From Erwinia sp. S63 (GTDB lineage Bacteria; Pseudomonadota; Gammaproteobacteria; Enterobacterales; Enterobacteriaceae), in assembly GCF_016625195.1 (NCBI RefSeq), contig NZ_JACVUP010000003.1:248001-312000 (forward strand): a DNA stretch of 64,000 nucleotides. Reading direction: 5' to 3'. A program made the position numbers and the translations under genes. The notes below the pieces were generated by a model. It saw only the letters and a program-made list of their open reading frames with translations, did not search any database and was not told the DNA's origin. Numbering within the stretch: position 1 is the first letter of the stretch; each line of letters begins with the position of its first letter. This document shows positions 8,121 through 16,955 of this stretch, piece by piece.

Positions 8121-8651
8121 ATGCATTGGTTATGGAATACGCTGATTTTGCTGGCGTCAGTGGTGGTGATGGAAGTGGTGGCGGCGCTGTCGCATAAGTA
8201 CATCATGCACGGTTGGGGCTGGGGCTGGCATTTATCACACCATGAACCGCATGACGGAAAATTTGAACTCAACGATCTCTATGCCGTGGTGTTTATGTTC
8301 ATGGCGATTGCGCTGATCTACATCGGCGTAAATGGCTACTGGCCGCTGCAATGGATTGGTGCGGGCGTAACCTTGTACGGCGCACTCTATTTCATGGTAC
8401 ATGACGGACTGGTGCATCAACGCTGGCCGTTCCGCTATATCCCGCGCAAAGGCTATCTCAAGCGTCTGTATATGGCGCACCGCATGCATCATGCGGTGCG
8501 AGGACGGGAAGGATGTGTTTCTTTCGGCTTTCTCTATGCGCCGCCGTTACCTAAGTTGCAGGCGGCGCTGCGACAGCGGCATAAATCCGTTAACGCGGAC
8601 GCTGCCACAACCCCTCAGGACGTGACTCGGGACGAGCCAGCCGCGAAGTAA
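8121..8651 (+). CDS. crtZ: Beta-carotene hydroxylase CrtZ
   Basis: This 176-residue membrane protein is a non-haem di-iron hydroxylase that adds 3- and 3'-hydroxyls to beta-carotene, giving zeaxanthin. The histidine clusters of the family are all visible: HKYIMHG near residue 28, HLSHHEPHD near 38, HDGLVHQRW near 95 and HRMHH near 119. Hydrophobic segments lie between them. The gene runs opposite to the other crt genes, and its last 62 bases overlap the end of crtB on the other strand, as in other Pantoea crt clusters. The start at ATG 8121 begins directly with the first membrane segment. Confidence 0.97.
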   Translation: MHWLWNTLILLASVVVMEVVAALSHKYIMHGWGWGWHLSHHEPHDGKFELNDLYAVVFMFMAIALIYIGVNGYWPLQWIGAGVTLYGALYFMVHDGLVHQRWPFRYIPRKGYLKRLYMAHRMHHAVRGREGCVSFGFLYAPPLPKLQAALRQRHKSVNADAATTPQDVTRDEPAAK

Positions 8652-9519
8652 GTGCCAGTCCGGCACCTTTCACCAGCAGCGCCAGTTTTTCGCCGCTGCT
8701 GGTGCGTTGTCGCGCATCCCAGGCATGTGCGCCTGCATGTTGCACCTTCACCCCAATTTCACGATAGACGCCGCGCGCAGTGGCGATAGCCCATGCGGAG
8801 CGCAGTGGCAAACCCGGTAAGCCGGAACGAGCAGAGTGATAATAGGGTTCTGCTTCGCTCACCAGTCGCGCGGCCAGTGGTGCCAGGGCAGCGCGATGTT
8901 GCGGATCGGCAAGATTCTGGCCGGTTAAGCCCGCTTGATCCAGCCAGCTTTGCGGCAGATAGCAGCGCCCATTCTGCGCATCCTCAACGATGTCACGCGC
9001 AATGTTGGTGAGCTGAAAGGCCAGCCCCAAATCGCAGGCGCGATCCAGCACCGCTTCATCGCGAACTCCCATTACACGAGCCATCATCAGGCCGACCACC
9101 CCCGCGACGTGATAGCAGTAGCGCAAAGTATCATCGAATGTTACGTAGCGCGCTTCACGCGCATCCATCGCAAAACCCTCCAGATGATCGAACGCTAGCT
9201 GAGGCGGCAACTGATGGATCAACGCCACTTCCTGGAATGCCTTAAAGGCCGGCTCATCCATGTGCGCACCGCTGTAAGCGCGGCGGGTTTCAATTTGCAG
9301 ATGCAGCATGCGCGCCTCGGCATCTTCCACCACATGCTGTGTACCGCCTTCGCCCAGCGTTTGTCCGTCAATCACATCGTCACAATGACGACACCACGCA
9401 TACAGCATCAGCGTGCTACGGCGCGTGGGTGCATCGAACAGTTTCGCGGCGGTGGCAAAGCTTTTCGAGCCGACTGCCATGGTCTGAGTCACTTGCTCCA
9501 GCAGGGGTTGTCGATTCAT
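8590..9519 (-). CDS. crtB: Phytoene synthase CrtB
   Basis: This 309-residue enzyme condenses two molecules of geranylgeranyl diphosphate head-to-head to make phytoene. The first Asp-rich site is DDVID at about residues 47-51 and the second is ARDIVEDA near residue 190, followed by GRCYLP. The start is ATG 9519, which overlaps the crtI stop as ATGA and has AGGAGG about ten bases upstream; the frame remains open to 9660 but that extension runs inside crtI and is not family sequence. It is the last gene of the crtE-X-Y-I-B operon. Its 3' end overlaps convergent crtZ by 62 bases. Confidence 0.97.
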   Translation of the reverse strand: MNRQPLLEQVTQTMAVGSKSFATAAKLFDAPTRRSTLMLYAWCRHCDDVIDGQTLGEGGTQHVVEDAEARMLHLQIETRRAYSGAHMDEPAFKAFQEVALIHQLPPQLAFDHLEGFAMDAREARYVTFDDTLRYCYHVAGVVGLMMARVMGVRDEAVLDRACDLGLAFQLTNIARDIVEDAQNGRCYLPQSWLDQAGLTGQNLADPQHRAALAPLAARLVSEAEPYYHSARSGLPGLPLRSAWAIATARGVYREIGVKVQHAGAHAWDARQRTSSGEKLALLVKGAGLALTSRLARPESRPEGLWQRPR

Positions 9520-10997
9520 CCAGCAAGATCCTCCTGCATCAACTGCGCAGTGGCTTTCGCCGAGCCAATCACACCGGGTACGCCCGCGCCAGGGTGCGTA
9601 CCCGCCCCGACCAGATAGAGATTGGCGATATCCGCATCGCGGTTGTGCGGGCGGAACCATGCGCTCTGCGTCAAAATCGGTTCCAGCGAAAACGCGGATC
9701 CCTGATGGGCGTGCAGCGTGTCGCGAAAATCAAACGGCGTAAACATGCGGTGCGTCACCAGTTGCTGACGTAGTCCCGGCATATAGTGCTCCTCCAGATA
9801 AGCAAAGATGCGATCGCGTAAACGCGGTCCTTCCTGTTGCCAGTCAATCGCCGCCGTGCCGAGATGCGGCACCGGTGCCAATACGTAAAAACTGCCACAG
9901 CCTGCCGGAGCCAGTGAGGGATCGCTAGAGCAGGGCGCGTGCAGATAAAGCGAAAAATCGTCTGAAAGCTGGTCGCTATTGAAGATCTCGTCAATCAGCT
10001 CGCGATAACGTGGGCCAAAACACACGGTATGATGCGCCAGCTGTGAATGCGGGTGATTCAGACCAAAATAGAGTACAAACAGCGAATTACTCATGCGTTT
10101 ACGTTTCAGCGAGGCCGCACGTTTGCTGGCGGCGGGATGCGCACGCAGCAACCGATCATAGGTATGTACCACATCGGCATTCGACGCCACCGCATTAGCT
10201 ACAAACCGGCGACCATCGTTCAACTGCACGCCAGTTATGCGGTTACTCTGGGTTTCCAGCTGGCTTACTTCGGCGTTGAGCAACAATTCTCCACCCAGGT
10301 CGGTAAACAGCTTAGCCAGGCCTTGCACCAGCGCTCCCGTGCCGCCACGCGGAAACCATACGCCCCATTCGCGTTCCAGCGCATGAATCAAGGTATAGAT
10401 CGAGGACGTTGCAAAAGGATTACCGCCAACCAGCAGCGAGTGAAAAGAGAATGCCTGGCGCAGGTGATCGTCCTGTATAAATTTCGCCACCATACTGTAA
10501 ACGCTGCGCCACGCTTGCAATCGGCCCAGTTGAGGGCCGGCGCGCAACATGTCACGAAAATGCAAAAAAGGGACAGTGCCTAGTTTCAGATAGCCCTCTT
10601 TAAACACCTCGCGTGAGTAAGCGAGGAATTGGCGATAACCTGCCACATCGGCCGGATTGAAGGCGGCAATTTGCTGTTCAAGCAACGGTTGATTGTTGTC
10701 GTAGTTGAGCTGTTTACCGTCCTCCCAGCACAAGCGATAGAAGGGTGTAACCGGCATCAACTCGACATAATCGCTGAGTGATTTTCCGGCCAGCGTAAAC
10801 AGCTCTTCAATCGCCGTGGGATCGGTGATTACCGTGGGCCCGGCATCAAAAGTAAAGCCCTGTTCCTGCCAGGCATAGGCGCGTCCGCCGGGTTTATCGC
10901 GCTGCTCAAGTAGCGTGGTGGGAATACCTGCCGCCTGCAGCCGGATAGCCAGCGCCAGGCCGCCGAAACCGGCGCCAATCACATAGGTGCGTGTCAT
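9516..10997 (-). CDS. crtI: Phytoene desaturase CrtI
   Basis: This 493-residue FAD-dependent desaturase carries out four desaturations of phytoene to lycopene. The N-terminal dinucleotide fold VIGAGFGGLALAIRL starts at residue 6, and the C-terminal signature YLVGAGTHPGAGVPGVIGSA lies near residue 460. Length and ends agree with bacterial CrtI. The start codon ATG overlaps the crtY stop by one base (TAATG) and the stop overlaps the crtB start (ATGA), so translation is coupled along the operon. Confidence 0.97.
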   Translation of the reverse strand: MTRTYVIGAGFGGLALAIRLQAAGIPTTLLEQRDKPGGRAYAWQEQGFTFDAGPTVITDPTAIEELFTLAGKSLSDYVELMPVTPFYRLCWEDGKQLNYDNNQPLLEQQIAAFNPADVAGYRQFLAYSREVFKEGYLKLGTVPFLHFRDMLRAGPQLGRLQAWRSVYSMVAKFIQDDHLRQAFSFHSLLVGGNPFATSSIYTLIHALEREWGVWFPRGGTGALVQGLAKLFTDLGGELLLNAEVSQLETQSNRITGVQLNDGRRFVANAVASNADVVHTYDRLLRAHPAASKRAASLKRKRMSNSLFVLYFGLNHPHSQLAHHTVCFGPRYRELIDEIFNSDQLSDDFSLYLHAPCSSDPSLAPAGCGSFYVLAPVPHLGTAAIDWQQEGPRLRDRIFAYLEEHYMPGLRQQLVTHRMFTPFDFRDTLHAHQGSAFSLEPILTQSAWFRPHNRDADIANLYLVGAGTHPGAGVPGVIGSAKATAQLMQEDLAG

Positions 10998-12166
10998 TAT
11001 TTCTTCCCTGGTTTAGAAGAGGTCATCATCAGTGCGCGTACCGCTTCGCCGATCGGCACCGGCGGTTTGCCACATAAAATGCGCGCTTTGTCGCTGAGGC
11101 GGAGTTGCCCGGCGTAAAAGCGGCTGATTAATCCGGCATCAAGCCGATAAAAGCGCTGCATCACACGCCAGCGCTGTTCCGGGCGTCCGGCTAAGAACAG
11201 CATCCGATTGAGCAGCCGGAAAAAGCGCTGCGTTCGCCATTGCTCGCGCGCAAACTGTTCGATGGCGCGACTGAGCGTTGCCGCATCACAGGGCAGTAAC
11301 CCAGCGATCAACTCCGCCAGCGATATGGCCGTGGGCAACGAGTAGCCGGTGGTGGCGTGAAACAAACCGGCGCGCAATCCACTGCACGGCTGACCACGCT
11401 GTTGCAGCCAAAAGGCATCAATATCGCCACTCAACGTAATCGGCAGCGAACCCTGCTCCTCACGCAGCAGAAGACTCAATGGCCAGTGGTGCGCTTTGGC
11501 GTAGTCGGCGATATTCTGCCGCGCGGTGTGCTCTGTCAGCGTGGGCTGATTAATGTAGTGCGTATCTTCAATTAAAAGACGATCCGCACTCAGCGGTAAG
11601 GTGTAAACAAAACGGTAGCCTTGCTGCTGGTCCACTGTGGCATCCATCAAGATTGGCTGCGTTAAACCGTGAGGCTTAGCCAGATGCCACTCCTGACCGA
11701 TAAAGGCTTGATAGCCGAGTTGGAGATGCGGCGTGTGTTGCAGGCCGCGACCGTCAATCACCACCGGAGCTTGCAGCACGCGATGGTCGGCAAGGGTGAC
11801 CTGTGTGGGTCGCACCTCATTCACCGGGGTATCGATCCAGAGATCATCCGCCATGACCTCATAAAGCTGTTGGGCAAAATCTACAGAGGTGATTGAGCAA
11901 TATTCCCCGCTGAGATTTCGGCGCAGTGTAGGGAAACGCACCTGATAGCCGGGCCAGCGGTGGGCAATCAACGGTTGCAGCCACTGAAGCTGATCGGGGC
12001 TGAGATCGTCCTGATGGAAGGACCAGGTATGATTACCGGCCGGATGCGCGTGACTTTCCAGCATCAGAACACGCAGCTGGGGATGACGCTGGCGTAACTG
12101 CAGCGCGATCAGCCCGTTAGCCAGGCCGGCCCCCACTAAAATCACATCATAATGTTCGGGCATCAT
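10997..12166 (-). CDS. crtY: Lycopene beta-cyclase CrtY
   Basis: This 389-residue flavoprotein cyclises both ends of lycopene to beta-carotene. The N-terminal dinucleotide-binding segment DVILVGAGLANGLIALQL starts at residue 7, and NHTWSFH near residue 45 and TGYSLPTA near residue 277 are family features. It has no signal peptide but is normally membrane-associated. ATG 12166 overlaps the crtX stop as ATGA and has GGAGG four bases upstream; the next codon is also ATG (12163) and is an equally possible start. Confidence 0.96.
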   Translation of the reverse strand: MMPEHYDVILVGAGLANGLIALQLRQRHPQLRVLMLESHAHPAGNHTWSFHQDDLSPDQLQWLQPLIAHRWPGYQVRFPTLRRNLSGEYCSITSVDFAQQLYEVMADDLWIDTPVNEVRPTQVTLADHRVLQAPVVIDGRGLQHTPHLQLGYQAFIGQEWHLAKPHGLTQPILMDATVDQQQGYRFVYTLPLSADRLLIEDTHYINQPTLTEHTARQNIADYAKAHHWPLSLLLREEQGSLPITLSGDIDAFWLQQRGQPCSGLRAGLFHATTGYSLPTAISLAELIAGLLPCDAATLSRAIEQFAREQWRTQRFFRLLNRMLFLAGRPEQRWRVMQRFYRLDAGLISRFYAGQLRLSDKARILCGKPPVPIGEAVRALMMTSSKPGKK

Positions 12167-13434
12167 GTTGCCTCCGCCAGCACAACACGTTGTTGTCCCA
12201 ATGCCTGCTCAACGATATCAGCAGCGCGCTCACAACCACCGGCACGCTGTAGTTGCGCCTGAATGGGCGAGATGCGCAGCCGGTAGCCGTCATCCGCCAA
12301 CAGTTGCTGCAGGTGCTGTTCCAGCTGATGCACGCGGCTAAAGCGAGACGCGCGATGCCCGACGCCGTGCCAGGCAATACGTGACGCCACGCCGGGTTGG
12401 TCAAAGGCCAGTGGCAGCGCCAGCATTGGGGTGCCCCATTCCAGTGATTCTAATGTGCTGTTGAGTCCGGCATGAGTGATGAATAAGTGCGCATGTTGCA
12501 GCGCGGCCTGCTGATCGAGAAAGTCTGTTACCCACGCGGCACCGGCGCGCTCCAACTGATGCACCTGATCGGTGTCCAAACCGCCACAATGGGCAATCAC
12601 TAACGAGAGTTGCTGATTGCGGCAAGCTTGCGCCAGATGCAGGAACAAGCGAAAACGATGACCTTGCAAGGTGCCAAAAGAGGCATAAACCACCGGCTGT
12701 CGCAACTCAGGCCAGGGGGCCGTGGCTGCGCGTGGCTGTTTTGATGCGCGCAGCAGTCCAACGGGATGAAAACAGCTGGGAAGATGCTGGCGAGGAAAAT
12801 CAAATGCCGGAACGAGCTGACTAATCTGCGCCAGCGGTGACAAACACTGGTGCAGGCTGTGGCGATCGGGTAATCCCCATTTTTGTGCATGATGACTGAT
12901 CACCGCGCCATGGCGCTGCATCAGGCGATCATAAATATCCTGACTGGCCTGAAAACGTTGCAGTGATTTTTCATTCTGACCAAAGCGAAACGGCATCACC
13001 GCCAGCGGTATGCCAGGCTCGCGATTCACCGGCAGCGCGCAGGCCACTGAAACAAAGGGAAGTTGCAACGCTTCTGCCACCAGGCCACCCGCCGCTTCCA
13101 TCTGATCGGCAATCACACCATCGACTTGCAACGAGGTTAAACGTGCCGGCAGTGCCCGACACAGCATGTCGGTGCTGGCGGCGATATCACTGATTACCCG
13201 CCATAACGAAAGGGGCGAGGCCAGATGCTGTAACATCTGCGCCAGCGAACCGGCGGGATGGCTGCGCTCACCCACGCTGCTGAATCCGATACATCCATCT
13301 GTTAGCAGGAGACGTGCATCATCCTGTTGGACAAAGGTGATGCGATGACCGCGCGTAATCAGCGTCTGTGACAACGCCTGCAGCGCGTGGAAGTGGCTGT
13401 ACAGTGGTGGCGCAATTACGGCAAAGTGCCCCAT
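12163..13434 (-). CDS. crtX: Zeaxanthin glucosyltransferase CrtX
   Basis: This 423-residue GT1-fold glycosyltransferase adds glucose from UDP-glucose to the two hydroxyls of zeaxanthin. The protein starts with the acceptor-domain motif HFAVIAPPLYSHFHALQAL, and the C-terminal nucleotide-sugar domain holds VTDFLDQQAALQHAHLFITH followed by AGLNSTLESLEWGTPMLALP and FDQPG. Its presence predicts zeaxanthin mono- and diglucoside as the final pigment, which is the usual Pantoea yellow pigment. It lies 14 bases after crtE with no idi gene between them, and its stop overlaps crtY. Confidence 0.96.
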   Translation of the reverse strand: MGHFAVIAPPLYSHFHALQALSQTLITRGHRITFVQQDDARLLLTDGCIGFSSVGERSHPAGSLAQMLQHLASPLSLWRVISDIAASTDMLCRALPARLTSLQVDGVIADQMEAAGGLVAEALQLPFVSVACALPVNREPGIPLAVMPFRFGQNEKSLQRFQASQDIYDRLMQRHGAVISHHAQKWGLPDRHSLHQCLSPLAQISQLVPAFDFPRQHLPSCFHPVGLLRASKQPRAATAPWPELRQPVVYASFGTLQGHRFRLFLHLAQACRNQQLSLVIAHCGGLDTDQVHQLERAGAAWVTDFLDQQAALQHAHLFITHAGLNSTLESLEWGTPMLALPLAFDQPGVASRIAWHGVGHRASRFSRVHQLEQHLQQLLADDGYRLRISPIQAQLQRAGGCERAADIVEQALGQQRVVLAEAT

Positions 13435-13448
13435 TGGCAGTACCGCGG

Positions 13449-14354
13449 TCAGTGAAACATCGCCAGCTGTTGATTAAACAGGGCGTGCATATATTGGCGG
13501 GTAGCAATACCACGATGGCAAACGCAGGCAAGATGCGCATCAGCACTGCGCAAATGGTCACGCAGACGGCGCTCAGCACCTTCAGAACCGAGCATCTGAA
13601 CCAGCGTCGATTTCCCCTGATCCTGATTAATGTCCTTGCCGGTGTGTTTGCTACCGTCGGCGAGATCATCGAGCAACTGGAAAGCCTGACCCAAATCCTG
13701 CGCAAAATAGCTGAGTTTCTGGCGCATAGCGGGTGTTGCTTCCGCGGCAATCGCCGCCATTTGCAAGGTGGCTCGGAACAGCACGCTGGTTTTGAGTTCA
13801 TTGGTTAATGCTACGGCTTCCGGGCTACGCGATTGCGCGCCCTGATGCAGATCCTGGAATTGACCCTGCACCAAACCTTGTAAACCCACGGCAGAAGAGA
13901 GTTCGGCAATCGCCTCTGATTTCTGCAGGGCAGCTAAACCCGGCGCAACGGCGATCACTTCAAAGGCGCGGCTCAGCAGGGCAATCGCCGCCAGAATCGC
14001 CACGCTTTCGCCAAATTCGCGATGCACCGTTGGGCGTCCGCGTCGCATCTGTGCGTTGTCCATGCAGGGAATATCATCGAGGATCAGCGACGCGGCATGC
14101 ACCATTTCAACTGCGCAGGCGAGATCAAGAATGCCCTGTTGCGATGCTTTGCTGCCCATATCTCGCGCAGCCAACAACAGCAGCAGTGGACGAATGCGTT
14201 TGCCCGGTGCCAGTGCACCGGCGCGCATGGCGGCACGAACCTGATCGCTCGGCTGACCCGCAGGCAGCAGTTGCTCAAGATGCGTCTGCAATAATTGCTG
14301 CAAAGAGTGAAGTTCGTGTTCCTGGCTTGCTGTGATGTCGACATGGGCGGTCAT
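13449..14354 (-). CDS. crtE: Geranylgeranyl diphosphate synthase CrtE
   Basis: This 301-residue trans-prenyltransferase makes geranylgeranyl diphosphate from farnesyl diphosphate and isopentenyl diphosphate, the first committed step of carotenoid synthesis. The first Asp-rich motif is DDIPCMD at residues 93-99, with the two-residue insertion of type II bacterial enzymes, and the second is DDLAD near residue 235 followed by GKDINQD. GKRIRP at 51-56 binds diphosphate. ATG 14354 has GGAAAG five bases upstream. It is the first gene of the operon and is divergent from a 2-hydroxyacid dehydrogenase gene across 241 bases. No regulatory gene is adjacent. Confidence 0.96.
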   Translation of the reverse strand: MTAHVDITASQEHELHSLQQLLQTHLEQLLPAGQPSDQVRAAMRAGALAPGKRIRPLLLLLAARDMGSKASQQGILDLACAVEMVHAASLILDDIPCMDNAQMRRGRPTVHREFGESVAILAAIALLSRAFEVIAVAPGLAALQKSEAIAELSSAVGLQGLVQGQFQDLHQGAQSRSPEAVALTNELKTSVLFRATLQMAAIAAEATPAMRQKLSYFAQDLGQAFQLLDDLADGSKHTGKDINQDQGKSTLVQMLGSEGAERRLRDHLRSADAHLACVCHRGIATRQYMHALFNQQLAMFH

Positions 14355-14595
14355 AGCGGCTTTCCATGGTAAGTTGAATTGTTATGGTTTTTTTATTAAC
14401 CGTAGACTGCGTAAGGTGAGTTCGCCAGCGTGCTCAACGCATTACGGTAAAGACAGATCCGAAATAAAACCTGATTCTCCACCGAGATTCATTTCACTTT
14501 CCACGTGATCTTATTAGCGAAAAAAGTAACAAGGGTGCCGTAACATAAATTCATCCGGTAGTCTGAAACGACGTGCTTATCCATCCGGGAAAATA

Positions 14596-15537
14596 ATGAT
14601 GTCTTCGCAACCCCATATTTTGATTATTCAGCCACTGATGCCTCAGCTGGACGAAAAACTCTCGCAACACTTTCATTGCCATCGTTTATATGATGAGCAG
14701 GACCCTGCGCTATTTCTTCAGCGCCAGGGCAAAGAGATTCAGGGCATAGTGACGCGCGGTGACGTGGGTGTAGAAACGTCGATTCTGGAACAGTTGCCTG
14801 CCTGTAAAGCCATTGCGGTGTTTGGTGTGGGAACCGATCGTATCGACCTGAATTACACCGCTGCACATGATATTCAGGTCAGCATCACCAGCGATATTCT
14901 CACCGATGATGTCGCCGATTTAGCCATGACGCTGACCTTAGCCTTTTCACGCAACCTGGTGGCCAATCATCAGTTCGCCCGCTCTGGCGCGTGGGAAAAT
15001 ACCGGCACTTCGCTTTCCAGTAAAGCCAGCGGGAAACGCATGGGCATCGCGGGTTTAGGTGCGATTGGATTGGCCATCGCTCGCCGGGCTGAAGCATTTG
15101 GTATGGAGATCGCTTACACCGCGCGCAGCCAGAAAAATGTGCCTTATCAACGCTGCGAGAATATAGAACAACTGGCGGCATTCAGTGATTTCCTGGTGCT
15201 GGCGCTGCCGGGTAGCCCGGAAAATATCCATCTGGTGGATGCAAAAGTGCTGGCAGCGTTGGGGAAATCAGGTGTGCTGATCAACATCGCTCGCGGCACG
15301 GTGGTGAATGAAAACGATCTCATCCAGGCATTGCAGCAGGGTGTGATTAAAGGCGCCGCGCTGGATGTTTTCCCGCAAGAGCCGGTTATTCATCCTGTGC
15401 TGCGTGAATTAGATAATGTGTTATTAACGCCGCATATTGCCAGTGCCACCCATGAAACCCGTGAAGGCATGGCAAATAATGTGCTGGAGAATTTGCTGGC
15501 CTATTTCTCAAACGGAAAAATGCTGACGGCGGTATAG
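14596..15537 (+). CDS. D-isomer-specific 2-hydroxyacid dehydrogenase
   Basis: This 313-residue protein reduces 2-oxo acids such as glyoxylate or hydroxypyruvate with NAD(P)H. The nucleotide-binding motif GLGAIGLAIARRAEAFG lies near residue 153, and the catalytic triad is carried by NIARGT (Arg), FPQEP (Glu) and TPHIAS (His). Residues 76-80 (FGVGTD) bind the substrate carboxylate. A second ATG at 14599 is as good a start. The gene is divergent from crtE but has no obvious link with pigment synthesis; the downstream oxidoreductase genes on the same strand could form a loose cluster. Confidence 0.85.
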   Translation: MMSSQPHILIIQPLMPQLDEKLSQHFHCHRLYDEQDPALFLQRQGKEIQGIVTRGDVGVETSILEQLPACKAIAVFGVGTDRIDLNYTAAHDIQVSITSDILTDDVADLAMTLTLAFSRNLVANHQFARSGAWENTGTSLSSKASGKRMGIAGLGAIGLAIARRAEAFGMEIAYTARSQKNVPYQRCENIEQLAAFSDFLVLALPGSPENIHLVDAKVLAALGKSGVLINIARGTVVNENDLIQALQQGVIKGAALDVFPQEPVIHPVLRELDNVLLTPHIASATHETREGMANNVLENLLAYFSNGKMLTAV

Positions 15538-15654
15538 ATTTATTCTCTGGCATCAGAGGATTTTCTTATATCCAGCGCAATAAGCGTTATATAGCAATTG
15601 CAATCTCTGCCGGTGAACGTTGTTATGATAGGGCTATTCATTCAGGAGCCATTC

Positions 15655-16836
15655 ATGACAACTCAAAAGATTGCGATAGTGGGCGGCGGCGTCATCGGTT
15701 TAGCGGTGGCGCGCGCATTAGCCTTGCAGGGCGTACAGGTCACGATTTTTGAACAGCAGCATATTGGTGCTGGCACCAGCAGCACCACCTTCGCCTGGGT
15801 CAACTCCAACGGTAAACAACCGCTCAGTTATCACCAGCTCAATGCCCTCTCAATGGAAGAACACACGCGTTTGCAGCTCTCGCAAACCAATGGTCTGCGC
15901 TGGCTGGAAACCTGTGGCACCTGGGAGTGGGCGGCAGAAGGCGAGGCGCAGCAGAGGCTGCGACAACGCGCTACCTCACTGCAATCGCTGGGCTATCCGG
16001 CGCGCGAGGTGACAGCGGATGAGTTGCAGCGTGAAGTGCCGGATTTGCGTTTACAGGCGGTAAGTGGCAGCGGCTGGCATTTCCCAACGGAATCGGTATT
16101 GCATCCGGCGCTGTATCTGTCGCGACTCTGGTCTGAAGCGCGTGCCAATGGAGCGGTATTACATCAACAACATGCGATTGAACGTGTTAGCGAACAGGCT
16201 GATGGCGTCACGCTGCATCTGACAAATGGCGAGCAGTGGCAGGGCGATCGCGTGGTGATTGCCACCGGCCGCTGGGCCAATCAACTGCTTAACACCCTCC
16301 ATCTTGATCTGGCGCTACTCGACACTAGCAAACCCAATGCGGTGGCCTGTAGCTTCCTCGCGCGAACTGCGCCACAGCCGCTATCGCTGGCATCCAATCT
16401 GATTTCGCCACAGCTCAACGTGCGCCCGGATGGCGGCGGGCGGTTGCTATTACAAGCTCTGGAGTTGGACGATTTCGCCGATCCTGCTTCGCCACCTTCG
16501 CTCCATGGGGATATTGCCCAACAGTTCCGCGATCGCTATCAGGCGTTGTTTGCGAACGCTGGCGAATTGCAGATTGAAAACATTGTCATCGGACAGCGCG
16601 CAAGACCGGCGGATGGATTACCTGCCATCGGCTACGTCACGCCTCATCAGCGTGTGTATGTGGCAGTGACACACAGTGGAATCACGTTGTCACCGTTGAT
16701 TGGCAAGCTGGTGGCACAGGAACTGGTGCAGGATCAGGCCAGTGAGTTACTGGCAGATTTCCGCCCTCAGCGACTATTAGGCAAAAACGCCAGTGACTTT
16801 GCGCCGATTAAACGCAACTTCCCTGCGGCACAGTAA
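15655..16836 (+). CDS. FAD-dependent amine/amino-acid oxidoreductase (DadA/DAO family)
   Basis: This 393-residue protein starts with a Rossmann FAD-binding motif (KIAIVGGGVIGLAVARALALQG) and ends with the DAO-family segment GLPAIGYVTPHQRVYVAVTHSGITLSP in overlapping pieces near residues 322-350. Members oxidise D-amino acids, glycine derivatives or sarcosine. The second residue block AGTSSTTFAWVNSNG near residue 40 is typical of the FAD-dependent dehydrogenase subgroup. ATG 15655 is preferred over the frame start at 15598 because CAGGAG lies seven bases upstream and the FAD motif starts five residues in. Substrate unknown. Confidence 0.8.
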   Translation: MTTQKIAIVGGGVIGLAVARALALQGVQVTIFEQQHIGAGTSSTTFAWVNSNGKQPLSYHQLNALSMEEHTRLQLSQTNGLRWLETCGTWEWAAEGEAQQRLRQRATSLQSLGYPAREVTADELQREVPDLRLQAVSGSGWHFPTESVLHPALYLSRLWSEARANGAVLHQQHAIERVSEQADGVTLHLTNGEQWQGDRVVIATGRWANQLLNTLHLDLALLDTSKPNAVACSFLARTAPQPLSLASNLISPQLNVRPDGGGRLLLQALELDDFADPASPPSLHGDIAQQFRDRYQALFANAGELQIENIVIGQRARPADGLPAIGYVTPHQRVYVAVTHSGITLSPLIGKLVAQELVQDQASELLADFRPQRLLGKNASDFAPIKRNFPAAQ

Positions 16837-16955
16837 AGCCATTTTTCCTAAAAATGATATTTTTGTGCCATTTTTGCGTGGGCGAGCAGTTTTAGGTGTT
16901 GCGATTATGTTATTACTGATTGCCTTACCACTCTTCTCTATCACAAGGAGGCAGC

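Noticed and set aside
9520-9660. N-terminal extension of CrtB
   Set aside because: The extra 47 codons lie inside crtI and do not resemble phytoene synthase; ATG 9519 with its ribosome site is the natural start.
13808-14335. A 175-codon plus-strand frame over crtE
   Set aside because: It is antisense to crtE, arginine- and proline-rich, and without motif.
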